DNA of 64,000 bases from Bacillota bacterium (lineage in GTDB: Bacteria; Bacillota; SHA-98; Ch115; JABLXJ01). The position numbers were made by a program, and so were the translations under genes. Positions 45,582 to 54,308 of the stretch are shown piece by piece. The stretch's first letter is position 1. Every line of letters starts with the position of its first letter. Below the pieces are notes generated by a model. It was given only the letters and a program-made list of their open reading frames with translations, was not told the origin of the DNA and ran no database searches. The DNA lies in assembly GCA_013178125.1 (NCBI GenBank), contig JABLXJ010000007.1, positions 101,003 through 165,002 of the forward strand, in the 5' to 3' direction.

Positions 45582-45957
45582 ACTTTTATTACTCCTGTGA
45601 TTACTCATGTGATTACGCAGTAATTGTCCTGGCGCGCGTTTGCACGCTTGCCGGGTGGAGCAGAGGCGCGTGCCGGTCTTGCGCCCGGCAGAACTTAGTA
45701 TATCCATTTAGCCCGCCGCGCTATAGGCCCAAACCCCAGGCAAGCCGGGCTCGGGTAAAATCTCGCCAAAACATAACAATTTATGATCATCCCAGGAAGG
45801 ATAACCGCAACCTGTATAGAATCAAAGGGCGGAGGGACACTTCTCTTGGACGCTCGCGAATATACCCGGGTGCCTCCGAATACACCCGGACATATCCCTT
45901 CGCGGGCCTATTTCAGCACAAAACCAGCGAAATCACTGTAACAGGGGGCATGGTATC
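45582..45957. promoter_or_regulatory. Divergent regulatory region with 13-bp direct repeats 20 bp apart
   Basis: This 376-bp region separates the minus-strand PBP gene from plus-strand apgM. CGAATATACCCGG (45857-45869) and CGAATACACCCGG (45877-45889) differ at one base and lie two helical turns apart; within them CCGGGTG and CACCCGG (45866 and 45883) also form an inverted repeat. Such spacing suits a dimeric regulator. Promoter hexamers are not clear. Frames reading through the region are not supported as genes. Confidence 0.45.
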
Positions 45958-47163
45958 GTGATCAACATGGAAGTGATAAGCAAGCTCTCCATGAAGACGG
46001 ACACCAAGATCGTCATGGTGGTCGTGGATGGCCTCGGGGGGCTGCCCGACCCGGAAACAAATCTCACCGAACTCGAGTCGGCTCGAAAGCCGAATATCGA
46101 CGCCTTGATGAGAAAGTCGGTCTGCGGGCTCATAGACCCCGTGGGCCTTGGCATAACCCCGGGAAGCGGCCCTTCGCACCTCGCGCTCTTCGGATATAAC
46201 CCGCTCGAGCACGAAATCGGGCGTGGCGTTCTCGAGGCTCTGGGCATAGGGTTTGAACTGGAGCGGACCGATGTTGCCGCGCGTGGCAACTTTTGCACCG
46301 TCGACAGCGAGGGCAGGGTCATCGACAGGCGCGCCGGGCGGATCGAGACCGAGAAGACGAAGGAGCTCTGCAAGCTGCTCGAGGGCATCAAGGTGGATGG
46401 TGCAGAGGTGATCATCAAGCCGGGCAAGATTCACAGGTTTGTCGTGATCTTTAGGGGCGAAGGCCTGTCCGGAAACGTGACGGACTCGGATCCCCAGAAG
46501 GAGGGGAAATTCCCCAAAACGGTTGAGGCCCTCGCACCGGATGCAGATAAGACCGCCCGCTGCGTGAACGAATTCATAGCCAAAGCTAAATCTATGCTGG
46601 CGGACAAGCACCCCGCCAATATGCTGTTGCTGCGCGGGTTTGCGAAGCATCCCAACATTCCTACCATGGGCGAGATATTCAAGCTGACGCCGGCCGCGAT
46701 CGCTACCTACCCGATGTACCGCGGCGTGGCGAGGCTTGTAGGTATGGAGGTCATCCCGACGGGCACGACGATCGAGGATGAGTTCCGGACACTGGAAGAG
46801 AATTATGGCCGCTATGACTTCTTCTACGTCCACGTAAAGGAGACGGATAGCTCAGGGGAGGACGGCAAGTTCCAGCGCCGCGTGGAGATTATAGAGGAGC
46901 TCGACAGGTCCATCCCCCGGCTTACAGCGCTCGACCCGGATGTCATAATCATAACGGGCGATCACTCGACGCCAGCGAGGCTCAAGGCTCATAGCTGGCA
47001 CCCCGTCCCGGTCCTCCTGTATTCCAGGTGGTGCCGGCCTGATGGAATATCGAGCTTCGGCGAGCGTGAATGCCGCCTCGGAAGCCTGGGGCGGTTCCCC
47101 ACCCTCGGCGTCATGCCGCTTGCCATGGCGAATGCACTGAAGCTCATGAAATACGGTGCCTAG
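45958..47163 (+). CDS. apgM: Cofactor-independent phosphoglycerate mutase, archaeal type (ApgM)
   Basis: This 401-residue alkaline-phosphatase-superfamily enzyme interconverts 3- and 2-phosphoglycerate without 2,3-bisphosphoglycerate. Typical ApgM segments are KIVMVVVDGLGGLPDP (metal aspartate), GITPGSGPSHLALFGYNP with the nucleophilic serine, GRGVLEALG, ARGNFCTVD, MLLRGFAKHPNIPTM, FFYVHVKETD and IITGDHSTPARLKAHSWHPVP. The last carries metal-binding D, H and H. GTG 45958 follows AGGGGG; ATG 45967 is an alternative. It is shorter than and unrelated in sequence to GpmI. In bacteria it is widespread in thermophiles and Clostridia. Confidence 0.95.
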   Translation: MINMEVISKLSMKTDTKIVMVVVDGLGGLPDPETNLTELESARKPNIDALMRKSVCGLIDPVGLGITPGSGPSHLALFGYNPLEHEIGRGVLEALGIGFELERTDVAARGNFCTVDSEGRVIDRRAGRIETEKTKELCKLLEGIKVDGAEVIIKPGKIHRFVVIFRGEGLSGNVTDSDPQKEGKFPKTVEALAPDADKTARCVNEFIAKAKSMLADKHPANMLLLRGFAKHPNIPTMGEIFKLTPAAIATYPMYRGVARLVGMEVIPTGTTIEDEFRTLEENYGRYDFFYVHVKETDSSGEDGKFQRRVEIIEELDRSIPRLTALDPDVIIITGDHSTPARLKAHSWHPVPVLLYSRWCRPDGISSFGERECRLGSLGRFPTLGVMPLAMANALKLMKYGA

Positions 47164-47192
47164 GGGTTCGTCCGGGAGTTTATCCCAGGCAC

Positions 47193-47221
47193 TTGCGCGC
47201 CCAGCTAAAGAAGGGTATGAT
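47193..47221 (+). promoter_or_regulatory. Possible promoter of the cdaA operon
   Basis: TATGAT (5 of 6) at 47216 with TTGCGC (3 of 6) exactly 17 bases upstream, 60 bases before cdaA. The -35 is weak, but spacing and position fit the start of the long wall-precursor operon. Confidence 0.4.
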
Positions 47222-47280
47222 AGAATCGTCCGGTGAAAAGTCCGGCATGACGGAGACCCGGCGTCTCGGGAGGGCGGGCA

Positions 47281-48135
47281 ATGCCTGTTAGTTTGGATTT
47301 CGCCAGGTTGAGAGATGTGCTGCTGCATATGAACGCGGCCAGGGCCGTGGCCGTGGTGGCTGATATCCTGATCGTGGCGTATGTTATTTACCGGATATTG
47401 GTGCTGATACGGGGCACGAGGGCCATATCGCTCATAAAGGGGCTGGCGGTGTTGTTCATCGCCAACCTTGCGAGCAGGATACTCGGGCTCACCACGGTCT
47501 ATTGGCTTCTCCAGCAGACCATTACCATGGTCTTCGTCGCCCTGCCCATTGTCTTCATGCCCGAGCTGCGGCGTGCCCTCGAACAGATCGGCAGGGGGAG
47601 GCTTTTTGGCGCGAGTTTCGATCTTTTTTCGCGCGAGGATGCGGCCCGCTCCATAGGAGAAATTGCAAGAGCAGCTTCATCCCTTTCGGCTCAAAAGATC
47701 GGCGCCCTGATCGTTATGGAACGTGATACAGGCTTGCAGGATTTTGTCGAAACGGGTGTCAGGATGGATGCCGCAGTATCCACCGAGCTTCTCATGAATA
47801 TATTTATACCGAACACCCCGCTTCACGACGGGTCAGTAATCATCCGCGGCGGTAGAATCGCCGCGGCCAGTTGTTATTTGCCGCTAACCGAGAATCCCAA
47901 CCTGAGCAAGCGGCTCGGGACCCGCCACAGGGCGGCCCTGGGCATTTCTGAGCAGACTGATGCGGTAGCGGTGGTCGTGTCTGAGGAGACTGGGGCGATC
48001 TCCATAGCGTCTGGCGGGAGGTTGACCCGCCATCTTGATGAGGCGAGCCTGAAGCAGAAGCTGGCCAGCCTCCTGGCGCCTGCGGCCAGGAAAAGGTCCA
48101 GCTTCTGGGAATGGGTCAGGGGTGAGGTCCGGTGA
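47281..48135 (+). CDS. cdaA: Diadenylate cyclase CdaA (membrane-bound c-di-AMP synthase)
   Basis: CdaA makes c-di-AMP, the signal that controls potassium, osmolyte and wall homeostasis in Gram-positive bacteria. The 284-residue protein has three N-terminal membrane helices (about 20-40, 45-65 and 72-92) and a DAC domain. The RHR motif is intact (LGTRHRAALGIS). The metal/ATP motif, usually DGA, reads LHDGSVIIRGG, so the alanine is serine. The neighbours cdaR and glmM are the classic partners: CdaR regulates CdaA and GlmM inhibits it. Here they are joined by glmS. Confidence 0.95.
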   Translation: MPVSLDFARLRDVLLHMNAARAVAVVADILIVAYVIYRILVLIRGTRAISLIKGLAVLFIANLASRILGLTTVYWLLQQTITMVFVALPIVFMPELRRALEQIGRGRLFGASFDLFSREDAARSIGEIARAASSLSAQKIGALIVMERDTGLQDFVETGVRMDAAVSTELLMNIFIPNTPLHDGSVIIRGGRIAAASCYLPLTENPNLSKRLGTRHRAALGISEQTDAVAVVVSEETGAISIASGGRLTRHLDEASLKQKLASLLAPAARKRSSFWEWVRGEVR

Positions 48136-48860
48136 GAGGGCTTTTCGACCAGGACTTCTCAACCAGGCTTCTCGCACTGTTCCTCGCCATCGTGATATGG
48201 TTTGTCGTGGCTGCGGACACGGGCTCGAGGGTGGTAAGGACACCGAAGCCCGCCCCTGCTCAGCCGGGGGTCGAGGTCCAGGTCCAGGTGGAGCGGGTCA
48301 TGGATGCCCCTGTTGAGCTGCGGGGCCCGGACCAGGGGTTCATCGCGGTTCCTGAGCGCAGCTCCGTGGTGCTTACCGTGCGTGGTTCCAGGGCTAGGGT
48401 CCGGGAGGCTGCCTCGCAGGTGAAAGCATATGTTTCCCTCTCGGGCCTGGCCGAAGGCCGCCATATTCTACGTGTCGAGGCCCAGGCCCCGGTGGGGCTC
48501 TCCATTGAGGAGATCGATCCCCCCGAGATCGCGGTCGAGCTTCAGAGGGTGGTTTCGAAGACTATCCCGATAACCATTGCTATCTTTGAATTCCCCGGGG
48601 GAGGCTTCCTGGTTTCGGAGCCGGTGGCGGAGCCCGGCCAGGTGACTGTAACAGGGCCTTTCAGCTTGGTGGAGAGGGTTCAGTCCGTTGTCGCCAGGAT
48701 CGATCTGGGTGACAAGGCTGGGGTTCTAGAGCAGGTTGTTGAGCCGCGTGCTGTGGACGCTTCGGGGGCGCCGGTGGAGAGTGTGACGGTGCACCCGCCG
48801 GTTGTGAAGGTGAAGGCAGAGATCGCGCCCCTTCCGGCTGCTCCTCCCGAGAGCCCTTGA
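48132..48860 (+). CDS. cdaR: CdaA regulator, YbbR-domain protein
   Basis: A 242-residue protein with an N-terminal membrane anchor (LLALFLAIVIWFVVAAD, a hallmark of the family) and an outer part with about two YbbR repeats (PVELRGPDQGFIAVPERSSVVLT and ITIAIFEFPGGGFLV...VTVTGP). Many CdaR proteins have three or four repeats, so this one is short. The GTG start overlaps the cdaA stop by 4 bases. It probably senses wall state outside the membrane and adjusts c-di-AMP synthesis. Confidence 0.9.
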   Translation: MRGLFDQDFSTRLLALFLAIVIWFVVAADTGSRVVRTPKPAPAQPGVEVQVQVERVMDAPVELRGPDQGFIAVPERSSVVLTVRGSRARVREAASQVKAYVSLSGLAEGRHILRVEAQAPVGLSIEEIDPPEIAVELQRVVSKTIPITIAIFEFPGGGFLVSEPVAEPGQVTVTGPFSLVERVQSVVARIDLGDKAGVLEQVVEPRAVDASGAPVESVTVHPPVVKVKAEIAPLPAAPPESP

Positions 48861-49004
48861 GCCTAAAGAGTGCTATGGCGAAGCGCTGTAGCCTGTAGCG
48901 AAGCGTTATAGCCTATAGCAAACCGTTATAGCTCTATAGCTAACTCTGTAGCTAAGCGTTATAGCTTTATAATTTTATGATTTGAGATTTCCCGGAGGTG
49001 GGTT
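48861..49004 (+). repeat. Degenerate tandem repeat of about 20 bp between cdaR and glmM
   Basis: From about 48880 to 48970 units of the type GCGTTATAGCCTATAGCAAA recur four to five times with drift (GTAGC, TATAGC and TAGCTAA variants). The region has no gene; a GGAGGTG ribosome site for glmM follows at 48994. The repeat separates two genes that are normally tightly linked. Confidence 0.65.
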
Positions 49005-50363
49005 TTGAAGGATATGGGCAGGCTTTTCGGGACCGACGGGGTTAGGGATGTGGCAAATGCGGGGCTCTCGCCTGAGCTCGCATTCAAGCTGGGCAGGGCC
49101 GGCGGCGCCATGTTATTGAGAAAGGGCTTTGACCATCCTAGAATAGTGCTGGGGCGCGATACGCGGATATCCGGGGATATGCTGGAGGCTGCCCTGATTG
49201 CGGGCATGACGTCCTGCGGGGCCGAGGTGTTGAAGGTCGGCGTGATCCCAACGCCAGGAGTCGCTTTTTTGACGAGGGAGCTCAAGGCCCACGCCGGGGT
49301 CGTTATCTCGGCGTCTCATAATCCAGTAGAGTATAACGGGATAAAGTTTTTCTCGTCAGATGGCTTCAAGCTCCTCGATGAGGATGAGGAGCTGATCGAG
49401 CAGTTGGCGCTGGACGGCCAGGCCTACGAGGATATCCCGCGGCCGACGGGCGGGGGGATAGGCATGGTGCGGGCCGTCGCGGACGCCGAGGATCTATATG
49501 CGCGCTATATTATGAAGACTGCTGAGATAGATCTCTCGGGTTACAGGATAGTAATTGACTGCGCTCACGGCGCAGCTTACCGGGTTGCGCCCCGCGTCCT
49601 GTCAGAGTTGGGGGCAACGGTTATCCCCATCAACGTTGAGCCAAACGGCGTGAATATAAATGTCGATTGTGGATCCACGCATCCCGAGAGGGCGCAAGAG
49701 GCCGTCAAGGAGCATGGGGCGGACCTGGGGTTGGCTCACGATGGCGATGCCGACAGGCTCATAGCCATCGATGAGAATGGACATATCGTGGATGGCGACC
49801 ACATCATGGCGATCTGTGGCCTCGACAGGCTCCGGAACGGCTCCCTGCCCGGGAATACCATCGTTGCGACCGTTTACAGCAATCTCGGGCTTGTGCGCGC
49901 CCTTGAAAGAGAGGGTGGCCAGGTGATCATGACCAGAGCCGGCGACCGGTATGTGCTCGAGGAGATGCTCAAGCGCGGAGCCGCCCTCGGCGGAGAGCAG
50001 TCTGGACATGTAATTTTCCTCGATCATAATACGACTGGCGATGGGCTGATAACCGCCCTCCAGCTGCTTTCCGTCATGAAGAGGACCGGCAAATGCCTCT
50101 CGGAGCTTGCAGCCATAATGGAGACCTACCCCCAGGTGTTGGTGAATGTGAGGGTCCACGATAAGAGCGGGCTTGAGAATAACCACCGCATAGCGAAGGC
50201 CATAGAGAGCGCGGAGGGAAGGCTTTTGGGTGAAGGCCGTATATTTGTACGGTGCTCGGGCACGGAGCCCCTGGTTAGGATCCTTGGGGAGGGCCCCGAT
50301 GCATCAATTGTTGAGAGTGCAGTAAACGATGTCGCGCGCGTCATAGAGGAGGAATTGTGCTAG
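49005..50363 (+). CDS. glmM: Phosphoglucosamine mutase
   Basis: GlmM converts glucosamine 6-phosphate to glucosamine 1-phosphate for UDP-GlcNAc and wall synthesis. The 452-residue protein begins MGRLFGTDGVRDVAN (family: FGTDGVRG), has the phosphoserine in VISASHNPVEYNG near 104, the metal loop DGDADR in LAHDGDADRLIA, the sugar-binding GGEQSGH, and the phosphate-binding RCSGTEPLVRI. TTG 49005 lies 5 bases after GGAGGTG; ATG 49014 would give MGRLFGTDG. It is followed at once by glmS, so the two steps are co-expressed. Confidence 0.97.
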   Translation: MKDMGRLFGTDGVRDVANAGLSPELAFKLGRAGGAMLLRKGFDHPRIVLGRDTRISGDMLEAALIAGMTSCGAEVLKVGVIPTPGVAFLTRELKAHAGVVISASHNPVEYNGIKFFSSDGFKLLDEDEELIEQLALDGQAYEDIPRPTGGGIGMVRAVADAEDLYARYIMKTAEIDLSGYRIVIDCAHGAAYRVAPRVLSELGATVIPINVEPNGVNINVDCGSTHPERAQEAVKEHGADLGLAHDGDADRLIAIDENGHIVDGDHIMAICGLDRLRNGSLPGNTIVATVYSNLGLVRALEREGGQVIMTRAGDRYVLEEMLKRGAALGGEQSGHVIFLDHNTTGDGLITALQLLSVMKRTGKCLSELAAIMETYPQVLVNVRVHDKSGLENNHRIAKAIESAEGRLLGEGRIFVRCSGTEPLVRILGEGPDASIVESAVNDVARVIEEELC

Positions 50364-50398
50364 TTAGCAGCCAGTTGAGAAGGGGGAAAGGGACAGGA

Positions 50399-52273
50399 AT
50401 GTGTGGGATAGTAGGGTATATCGGCGATAAACAGGCAACGCCGATCCTCCTGGAGAATCTTAAGAAATTGGAATATCGGGGCTACGATTCATCTGGCCTG
50501 GCGGTTTATGATCGTGATAGAATAGAAGTGCGAAAGGCCGAGGGCAGGATCGCGCGACTCGAGGAGATGCTGAAGGGCGATGAACCCGGGGGCTCGGCCG
50601 GCATAGGCCATACGCGGTGGGCGACCCATGGTCGTCCTTCTGATATAAACGCCCACCCGCACGCGGATTGCTCCGGCGAGTTCGTCGTGGTCCACAACGG
50701 CATTATCGAGAACTACCTCGAGCTGAAGGAGTGGCTGGAATCCAGGGGTCATACCTTCAAATCGGAGACGGATACAGAGGTCCTGCCGCACCTTGTGGAG
50801 GAGTTTTACAGGGGAGGACCTGGTGACAGCGAAGGGGACGACCCCGTCAATGATGGGGAGCTCGAGGCGGCCGTCCGGGAGGCTATAGGGCGGGCACAGG
50901 GTTCATTCGCTATCGCGGTTATGAGCCAGCGCGAGCCGGACAGGATAGTTGTTGCGCGAAAGAACAGCCCCCTCATCGTCGGCCTCGGGGATGGCGAGAA
51001 CTTCCTCGCATCCGACATACCCGCCCTGCTTGCCTGGACCAACAGGGTAATAGTCCTGGATGACGGGGAGATGGCCGTCCTGACGAGGGATGGGGTCAGG
51101 GTATCGACCTTTGATGGTGAGCCCGTTGCCAAGGATGTCCTCGATGTCAAGTGGGGGCCCGGTTTGATCGAAAAGGGCGGGTATGAACACTTCATGTTGA
51201 AGGAAATCCACGAAGAGCCGCGGGCCATCCGGGATACGCTCGCAGGCCGCATAAATGGCAGGACCGGGGAGGTCTCGCTCGAGGATTTCGAGCTCGATGA
51301 TGATTACCTCCGGCGCCTGAAGAAGATCGCCATCGTAGCGTGTGGGACGGCCTACCATGCCGGGCTCGTCGGGAAAAAGGTGATCGAGAGGCTCGCCCGG
51401 ATCCCTGTGGAGGTTGAACTAGCTTCTGAGTTCAGGTATAGCGACCCGATGGTGGGGCCTGACGTGCTCACCATCGTGATAAGCCAGTCGGGGGAGACGG
51501 CGGACACGCTTGCCGGCCTGCGTGAGGCAAGGGCGCGCGGCTCGCGGGTCCTCGCGATAACGAATGTGGTTGGGAGCTCCGTCGCGCGCGAAGCGGATGA
51601 CGTAATTCATACGTGGGCAGGGCCGGAGATCGCGGTCGCGTCCACTAAGGCATACGTGGCGCAGCTTGTGAGCCTCTACCTGTTCGGGATATACCTGGGC
51701 AGGAGGGCGGGGGCCCTCAAGCCCGAGGACAGCAAGCGCCTTGTTGAGGAGATCAGGCAGCTGCCCCAGCATGTTGATATGCTGTTCGGGCGCCACGAGG
51801 AGCGGGTGAGGGATTTTGCGAGGGAGTTCGCTAGGTGCGAGGATGTTTTCTTCATCGGGAGGGGCCTTGACTACGCTGTATCCATGGAGGGCAGCCTCAA
51901 GCTGAAAGAGGTTTCATATATCCGCGCCGAGGCATATGCGGCGGGCGAGTTGAAGCACGGGACCCTCGCGCTCATCGTCCAGGGGGTGCCGGTGTTTGCC
52001 CTCACCACGCAGCTTGATGTGTATGAAAAGATGTTGAGCAATATCAAGGAAGTCAAGGCGAGGGACGCAACAGTGATCGCCCTGGCTTTCGAGGGCGATG
52101 AAACCATTGGGAAGCTTGTCGATTATGTAATTCATATCCCAAAGGTGGACCCCCTGCTTACGCCGGTGCTTTCCGTTGTCCCGCTCCAGCTTTTCGCCTA
52201 TTATGCGGCTGTGGCGCGCGGGTGCGACGTGGATAAACCGAGGAATCTGGCAAAGAGCGTAACCGTGGAATAG
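50399..52273 (+). CDS. glmS: Glutamine--fructose-6-phosphate aminotransferase
   Basis: GlmS makes glucosamine 6-phosphate from fructose 6-phosphate and glutamine. The start ATG 50399 is fixed by the need for cysteine as residue 2 (MCGIVGYIG), the glutaminase nucleophile. The glutaminase domain spans about 1-220 (GHTRWATHG, ADCSGEFVVVHNGIIENY), the two SIS domains about 290-610 (IVACGTAYHAG, SQSGETADTLA, EVSYIRAEAYAAGELKHG, AKSVTVE end). The 624-residue length is slightly above average because of an acidic insert GGPGDSEGDDPVND near 137-150. There is no room for a glmS ribozyme between glmM and glmS. The stop TAG is the first unit of a short tandem repeat. Confidence 0.97.
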   Translation: MCGIVGYIGDKQATPILLENLKKLEYRGYDSSGLAVYDRDRIEVRKAEGRIARLEEMLKGDEPGGSAGIGHTRWATHGRPSDINAHPHADCSGEFVVVHNGIIENYLELKEWLESRGHTFKSETDTEVLPHLVEEFYRGGPGDSEGDDPVNDGELEAAVREAIGRAQGSFAIAVMSQREPDRIVVARKNSPLIVGLGDGENFLASDIPALLAWTNRVIVLDDGEMAVLTRDGVRVSTFDGEPVAKDVLDVKWGPGLIEKGGYEHFMLKEIHEEPRAIRDTLAGRINGRTGEVSLEDFELDDDYLRRLKKIAIVACGTAYHAGLVGKKVIERLARIPVEVELASEFRYSDPMVGPDVLTIVISQSGETADTLAGLREARARGSRVLAITNVVGSSVAREADDVIHTWAGPEIAVASTKAYVAQLVSLYLFGIYLGRRAGALKPEDSKRLVEEIRQLPQHVDMLFGRHEERVRDFAREFARCEDVFFIGRGLDYAVSMEGSLKLKEVSYIRAEAYAAGELKHGTLALIVQGVPVFALTTQLDVYEKMLSNIKEVKARDATVIALAFEGDETIGKLVDYVIHIPKVDPLLTPVLSVVPLQLFAYYAAVARGCDVDKPRNLAKSVTVE

Positions 52274-52295
52274 ATGGAATAGATGGAATAGATAG
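52268..52295 (+). repeat. Tandem ATGGAATAG repeat at the glmS stop
   Basis: GTGGAATAG (last codons of glmS) is followed by ATGGAATAG, ATGGAATAG and ATAGGG. The stop codon itself is part of the 9-bp repeat, so slippage would duplicate stop codons without changing GlmS. Confidence 0.7.
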
Positions 52296-52303
52296 GGTTG
52301 CTA

Positions 52304-52741
52304 ATGATGATAAAGGGCATCGGCGTGGACATGATCGAGATAGGGCGCATAGCCGAGCTCATGGTCCGCAAGGGTGACAGGCTCAGCGAAAGGGTATTTA
52401 CCCCGCGGGAGCTTGAATGCGCGAGGGATGGCCGCTATCATGGTCTCGCCGCTCGTTTTGCGGCGAAGGAGGCGGTTGCAAAGGCCCTTGGGACCGGCGT
52501 AAGAGGGTTTGGGTGGAACGAGATCGAGATCGTCGAGAACCCATCGGGGGCGCCAGCGGTCGTCCTTCACGGAAGGGCGGTAGACGTTGCCAGGCGCCTC
52601 GGGGTCGGCCAGGTGTTTGTCAGCCTGTCTCATTGCGATAGCTATGCGATCGCCTTCGCCATTGCAGTTGGGGGTGACCATGCATCTCATGAAAGTTGTG
52701 ACTGCCGGGGAAATGAGGGAGATCGACCGCAGGACAATTGA
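52304..52741 (+). CDS. acpS: Holo-[acyl-carrier-protein] synthase
   Basis: AcpS attaches phosphopantetheine from CoA to acyl carrier protein. In 145 residues the family motifs are GIGVDMIEIGRI near the start (metal aspartate), RFAAKEAVAKALGTG (metal glutamate and CoA site) and VFVSLSHCDSYAIAFAIA. The last 20 residues (after AVGG) extend beyond the usual C-terminus because the frame runs into the next gene, overlapping it by up to 62 bases. Start ATG 52304 is chosen from the family; TTG 52298 is also in frame. Its place before nnr and alr is common in Firmicutes. Confidence 0.94.
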   Translation: MMIKGIGVDMIEIGRIAELMVRKGDRLSERVFTPRELECARDGRYHGLAARFAAKEAVAKALGTGVRGFGWNEIEIVENPSGAPAVVLHGRAVDVARRLGVGQVFVSLSHCDSYAIAFAIAVGGDHASHESCDCRGNEGDRPQDN

Positions 52742-54308
52742 GGATATCGGGATCCCGGGGATCGTCTTGATGGAGAACGCCGGTCGCGCCGTTGCGGATG
52801 CCGCCGGCAGGGTGCTTGGTAGTCTTACCGTTAGCGGGTCCGGCTGCGATGGCGGAGGTGCGGCTGGGGACGGGGACACGGCCGGGAACGTTGCCGGCCG
52901 CCGGGTTTGCATCTTCGCGGGCAAGGGGAATAACGGTGGGGACGGGTTTGTTGCGGCTCGCTACCTCGCAAATAGGGGGGCACGGGTCAAGGCTTTCCTC
53001 CTGGGCAAGAAGGAGGAGGTCAAGGGTGATGCCGCAGTCAACCTCGCGGCGCTCGCCAGGATGGGACTCGAGGTTGAAGAGCTATCCCAGGGTGAATTGC
53101 ACAAGGCCCGGGTCGCCATATCCATCTCCGATATCGTAATCGATGCGATTTTCGGCACGGGTTTCAAGGGGGAGATTAGCGGGCTTGCAGCTCTTGTCAT
53201 CGAGGCGATAAACGATTCCTCCCGCCCCGTCATCTCTGTGGATATACCGTCAGGCGTTGACGCCGATACGGGAGGGGTTGCAGGGAGGTGCGTCAGGGCA
53301 TCATATACCGTGACAATGGGCCTGCCCAAGGTGGGGCTCATGCTGTATCCCGGAGCGCTCTATGCGGGGAACGTCGTTGTCGCCGATATTGGCATACCAT
53401 CAGCCTTCGCCTCCGACGAGAGGCTGCGCTTTAATATGTCGACGTCCGGTTACGTGCGGGGGTTATTGCCCGCGAGGCACCCCGATTCCCACAAGGGCGA
53501 TTTCGGGAGGATCCTCGTGATCGCCGGGTCCGAGGGAATGATAGGAGCTGCTGCGCTGACCTGTCTTTCGGCTTTGCGTACCGGGGCGGGCCTTGTCACC
53601 CTCGGCATTGCCCGGAGCCTTCACGATTTGATGGAAATAAAGCTCACAGAGGTTATAACAAGGCCGCTTCCCGAAACGGAGGCGCGGTCCTTGAGCATTG
53701 CCGCGCAAGGCATGATCGAAAGCACTGCAAAGCGAGCGGATGTGCTTGCTATAGGGCCGGGGCTTTCCACAAATAGCGAAACGGCCCAGCTTGTCAGGAA
53801 TCTGCTTGTATCCCTCAACATGCCAGCCGTCGTAGATGCGGATGCTCTCAATGCTATCGCCCAGGACATCTCCGTGCTCCGGGCCGCGCGGGCGCCTCTC
53901 GTCCTGACGCCTCATGGGGGGGAGATGGCCAGGCTCCTTGGCGTCAACGTTAACGAGGTGAAACGAGACAGGCTTGCTACAGCTTGCAGGGCGGCAAGGC
54001 AATGGGGCAAGGTTGTGGTCTTTAAGGGTGCGAGGACGATTATCGCCGATCCATCGGGGGCTGCATATATAAACCCCACCGGTAACCCGGGGATGGCGAC
54101 TGCCGGTAGCGGCGACGTGTTAACCGGCGCGATAGCCGGCCTGATCGCTCAGGGACTGGCCCCTTTTGAGGCAGCCATCGCTGGTGTCTATATTCACGGG
54201 CTCGCGGGCGACTTGGCCCTGGAGGATAAAGGAGAGGCTGGGCTCCTCGCCGGGGATATCCTTGAGAGGTTGCCGCTCGCGGAGACACGGCTCAGGAAAG
54301 GCCGGTAG
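52680..54308 (+). CDS. nnr: Bifunctional NAD(P)H-hydrate epimerase / ADP-dependent dehydratase
   Basis: This repair enzyme reverts hydrated NAD(P)H. The N-terminal epimerase (YjeF_N, about 1-230) shows MKVVTAGEMREIDRRTIED, GKGNNGGDGFVAARYL, DAIFGTGFKGEI and VDIPSGVDADTG; the C-terminal dehydratase (ribokinase-like, about 240-530) shows HPDSHKGDFGRILVIAGS, LAIGPGLSTN, VVDADALNAIA, LTPHGGEMARL and NPGMATAGSGDVLTG. A Gly-rich insert (SGCDGGGAAGDGDTAGN) sits in the N-domain near residue 58. The ATG at 52680 or 52689 lies inside the acpS frame, giving an unusually long overlap. Confidence 0.95.
   Translation: MHLMKVVTAGEMREIDRRTIEDIGIPGIVLMENAGRAVADAAGRVLGSLTVSGSGCDGGGAAGDGDTAGNVAGRRVCIFAGKGNNGGDGFVAARYLANRGARVKAFLLGKKEEVKGDAAVNLAALARMGLEVEELSQGELHKARVAISISDIVIDAIFGTGFKGEISGLAALVIEAINDSSRPVISVDIPSGVDADTGGVAGRCVRASYTVTMGLPKVGLMLYPGALYAGNVVVADIGIPSAFASDERLRFNMSTSGYVRGLLPARHPDSHKGDFGRILVIAGSEGMIGAAALTCLSALRTGAGLVTLGIARSLHDLMEIKLTEVITRPLPETEARSLSIAAQGMIESTAKRADVLAIGPGLSTNSETAQLVRNLLVSLNMPAVVDADALNAIAQDISVLRAARAPLVLTPHGGEMARLLGVNVNEVKRDRLATACRAARQWGKVVVFKGARTIIADPSGAAYINPTGNPGMATAGSGDVLTGAIAGLIAQGLAPFEAAIAGVYIHGLAGDLALEDKGEAGLLAGDILERLPLAETRLRKGR

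Noticed and set aside
45527..45961. Plus-strand frame across the PBP-apgM gap
   Set aside because: No conserved residues, starts inside the PBP gene and has no ribosome site.
50364..50398. glmS ribozyme before glmS
   Set aside because: Only 35 bases separate glmM and glmS; no room for the ribozyme and no matching core.
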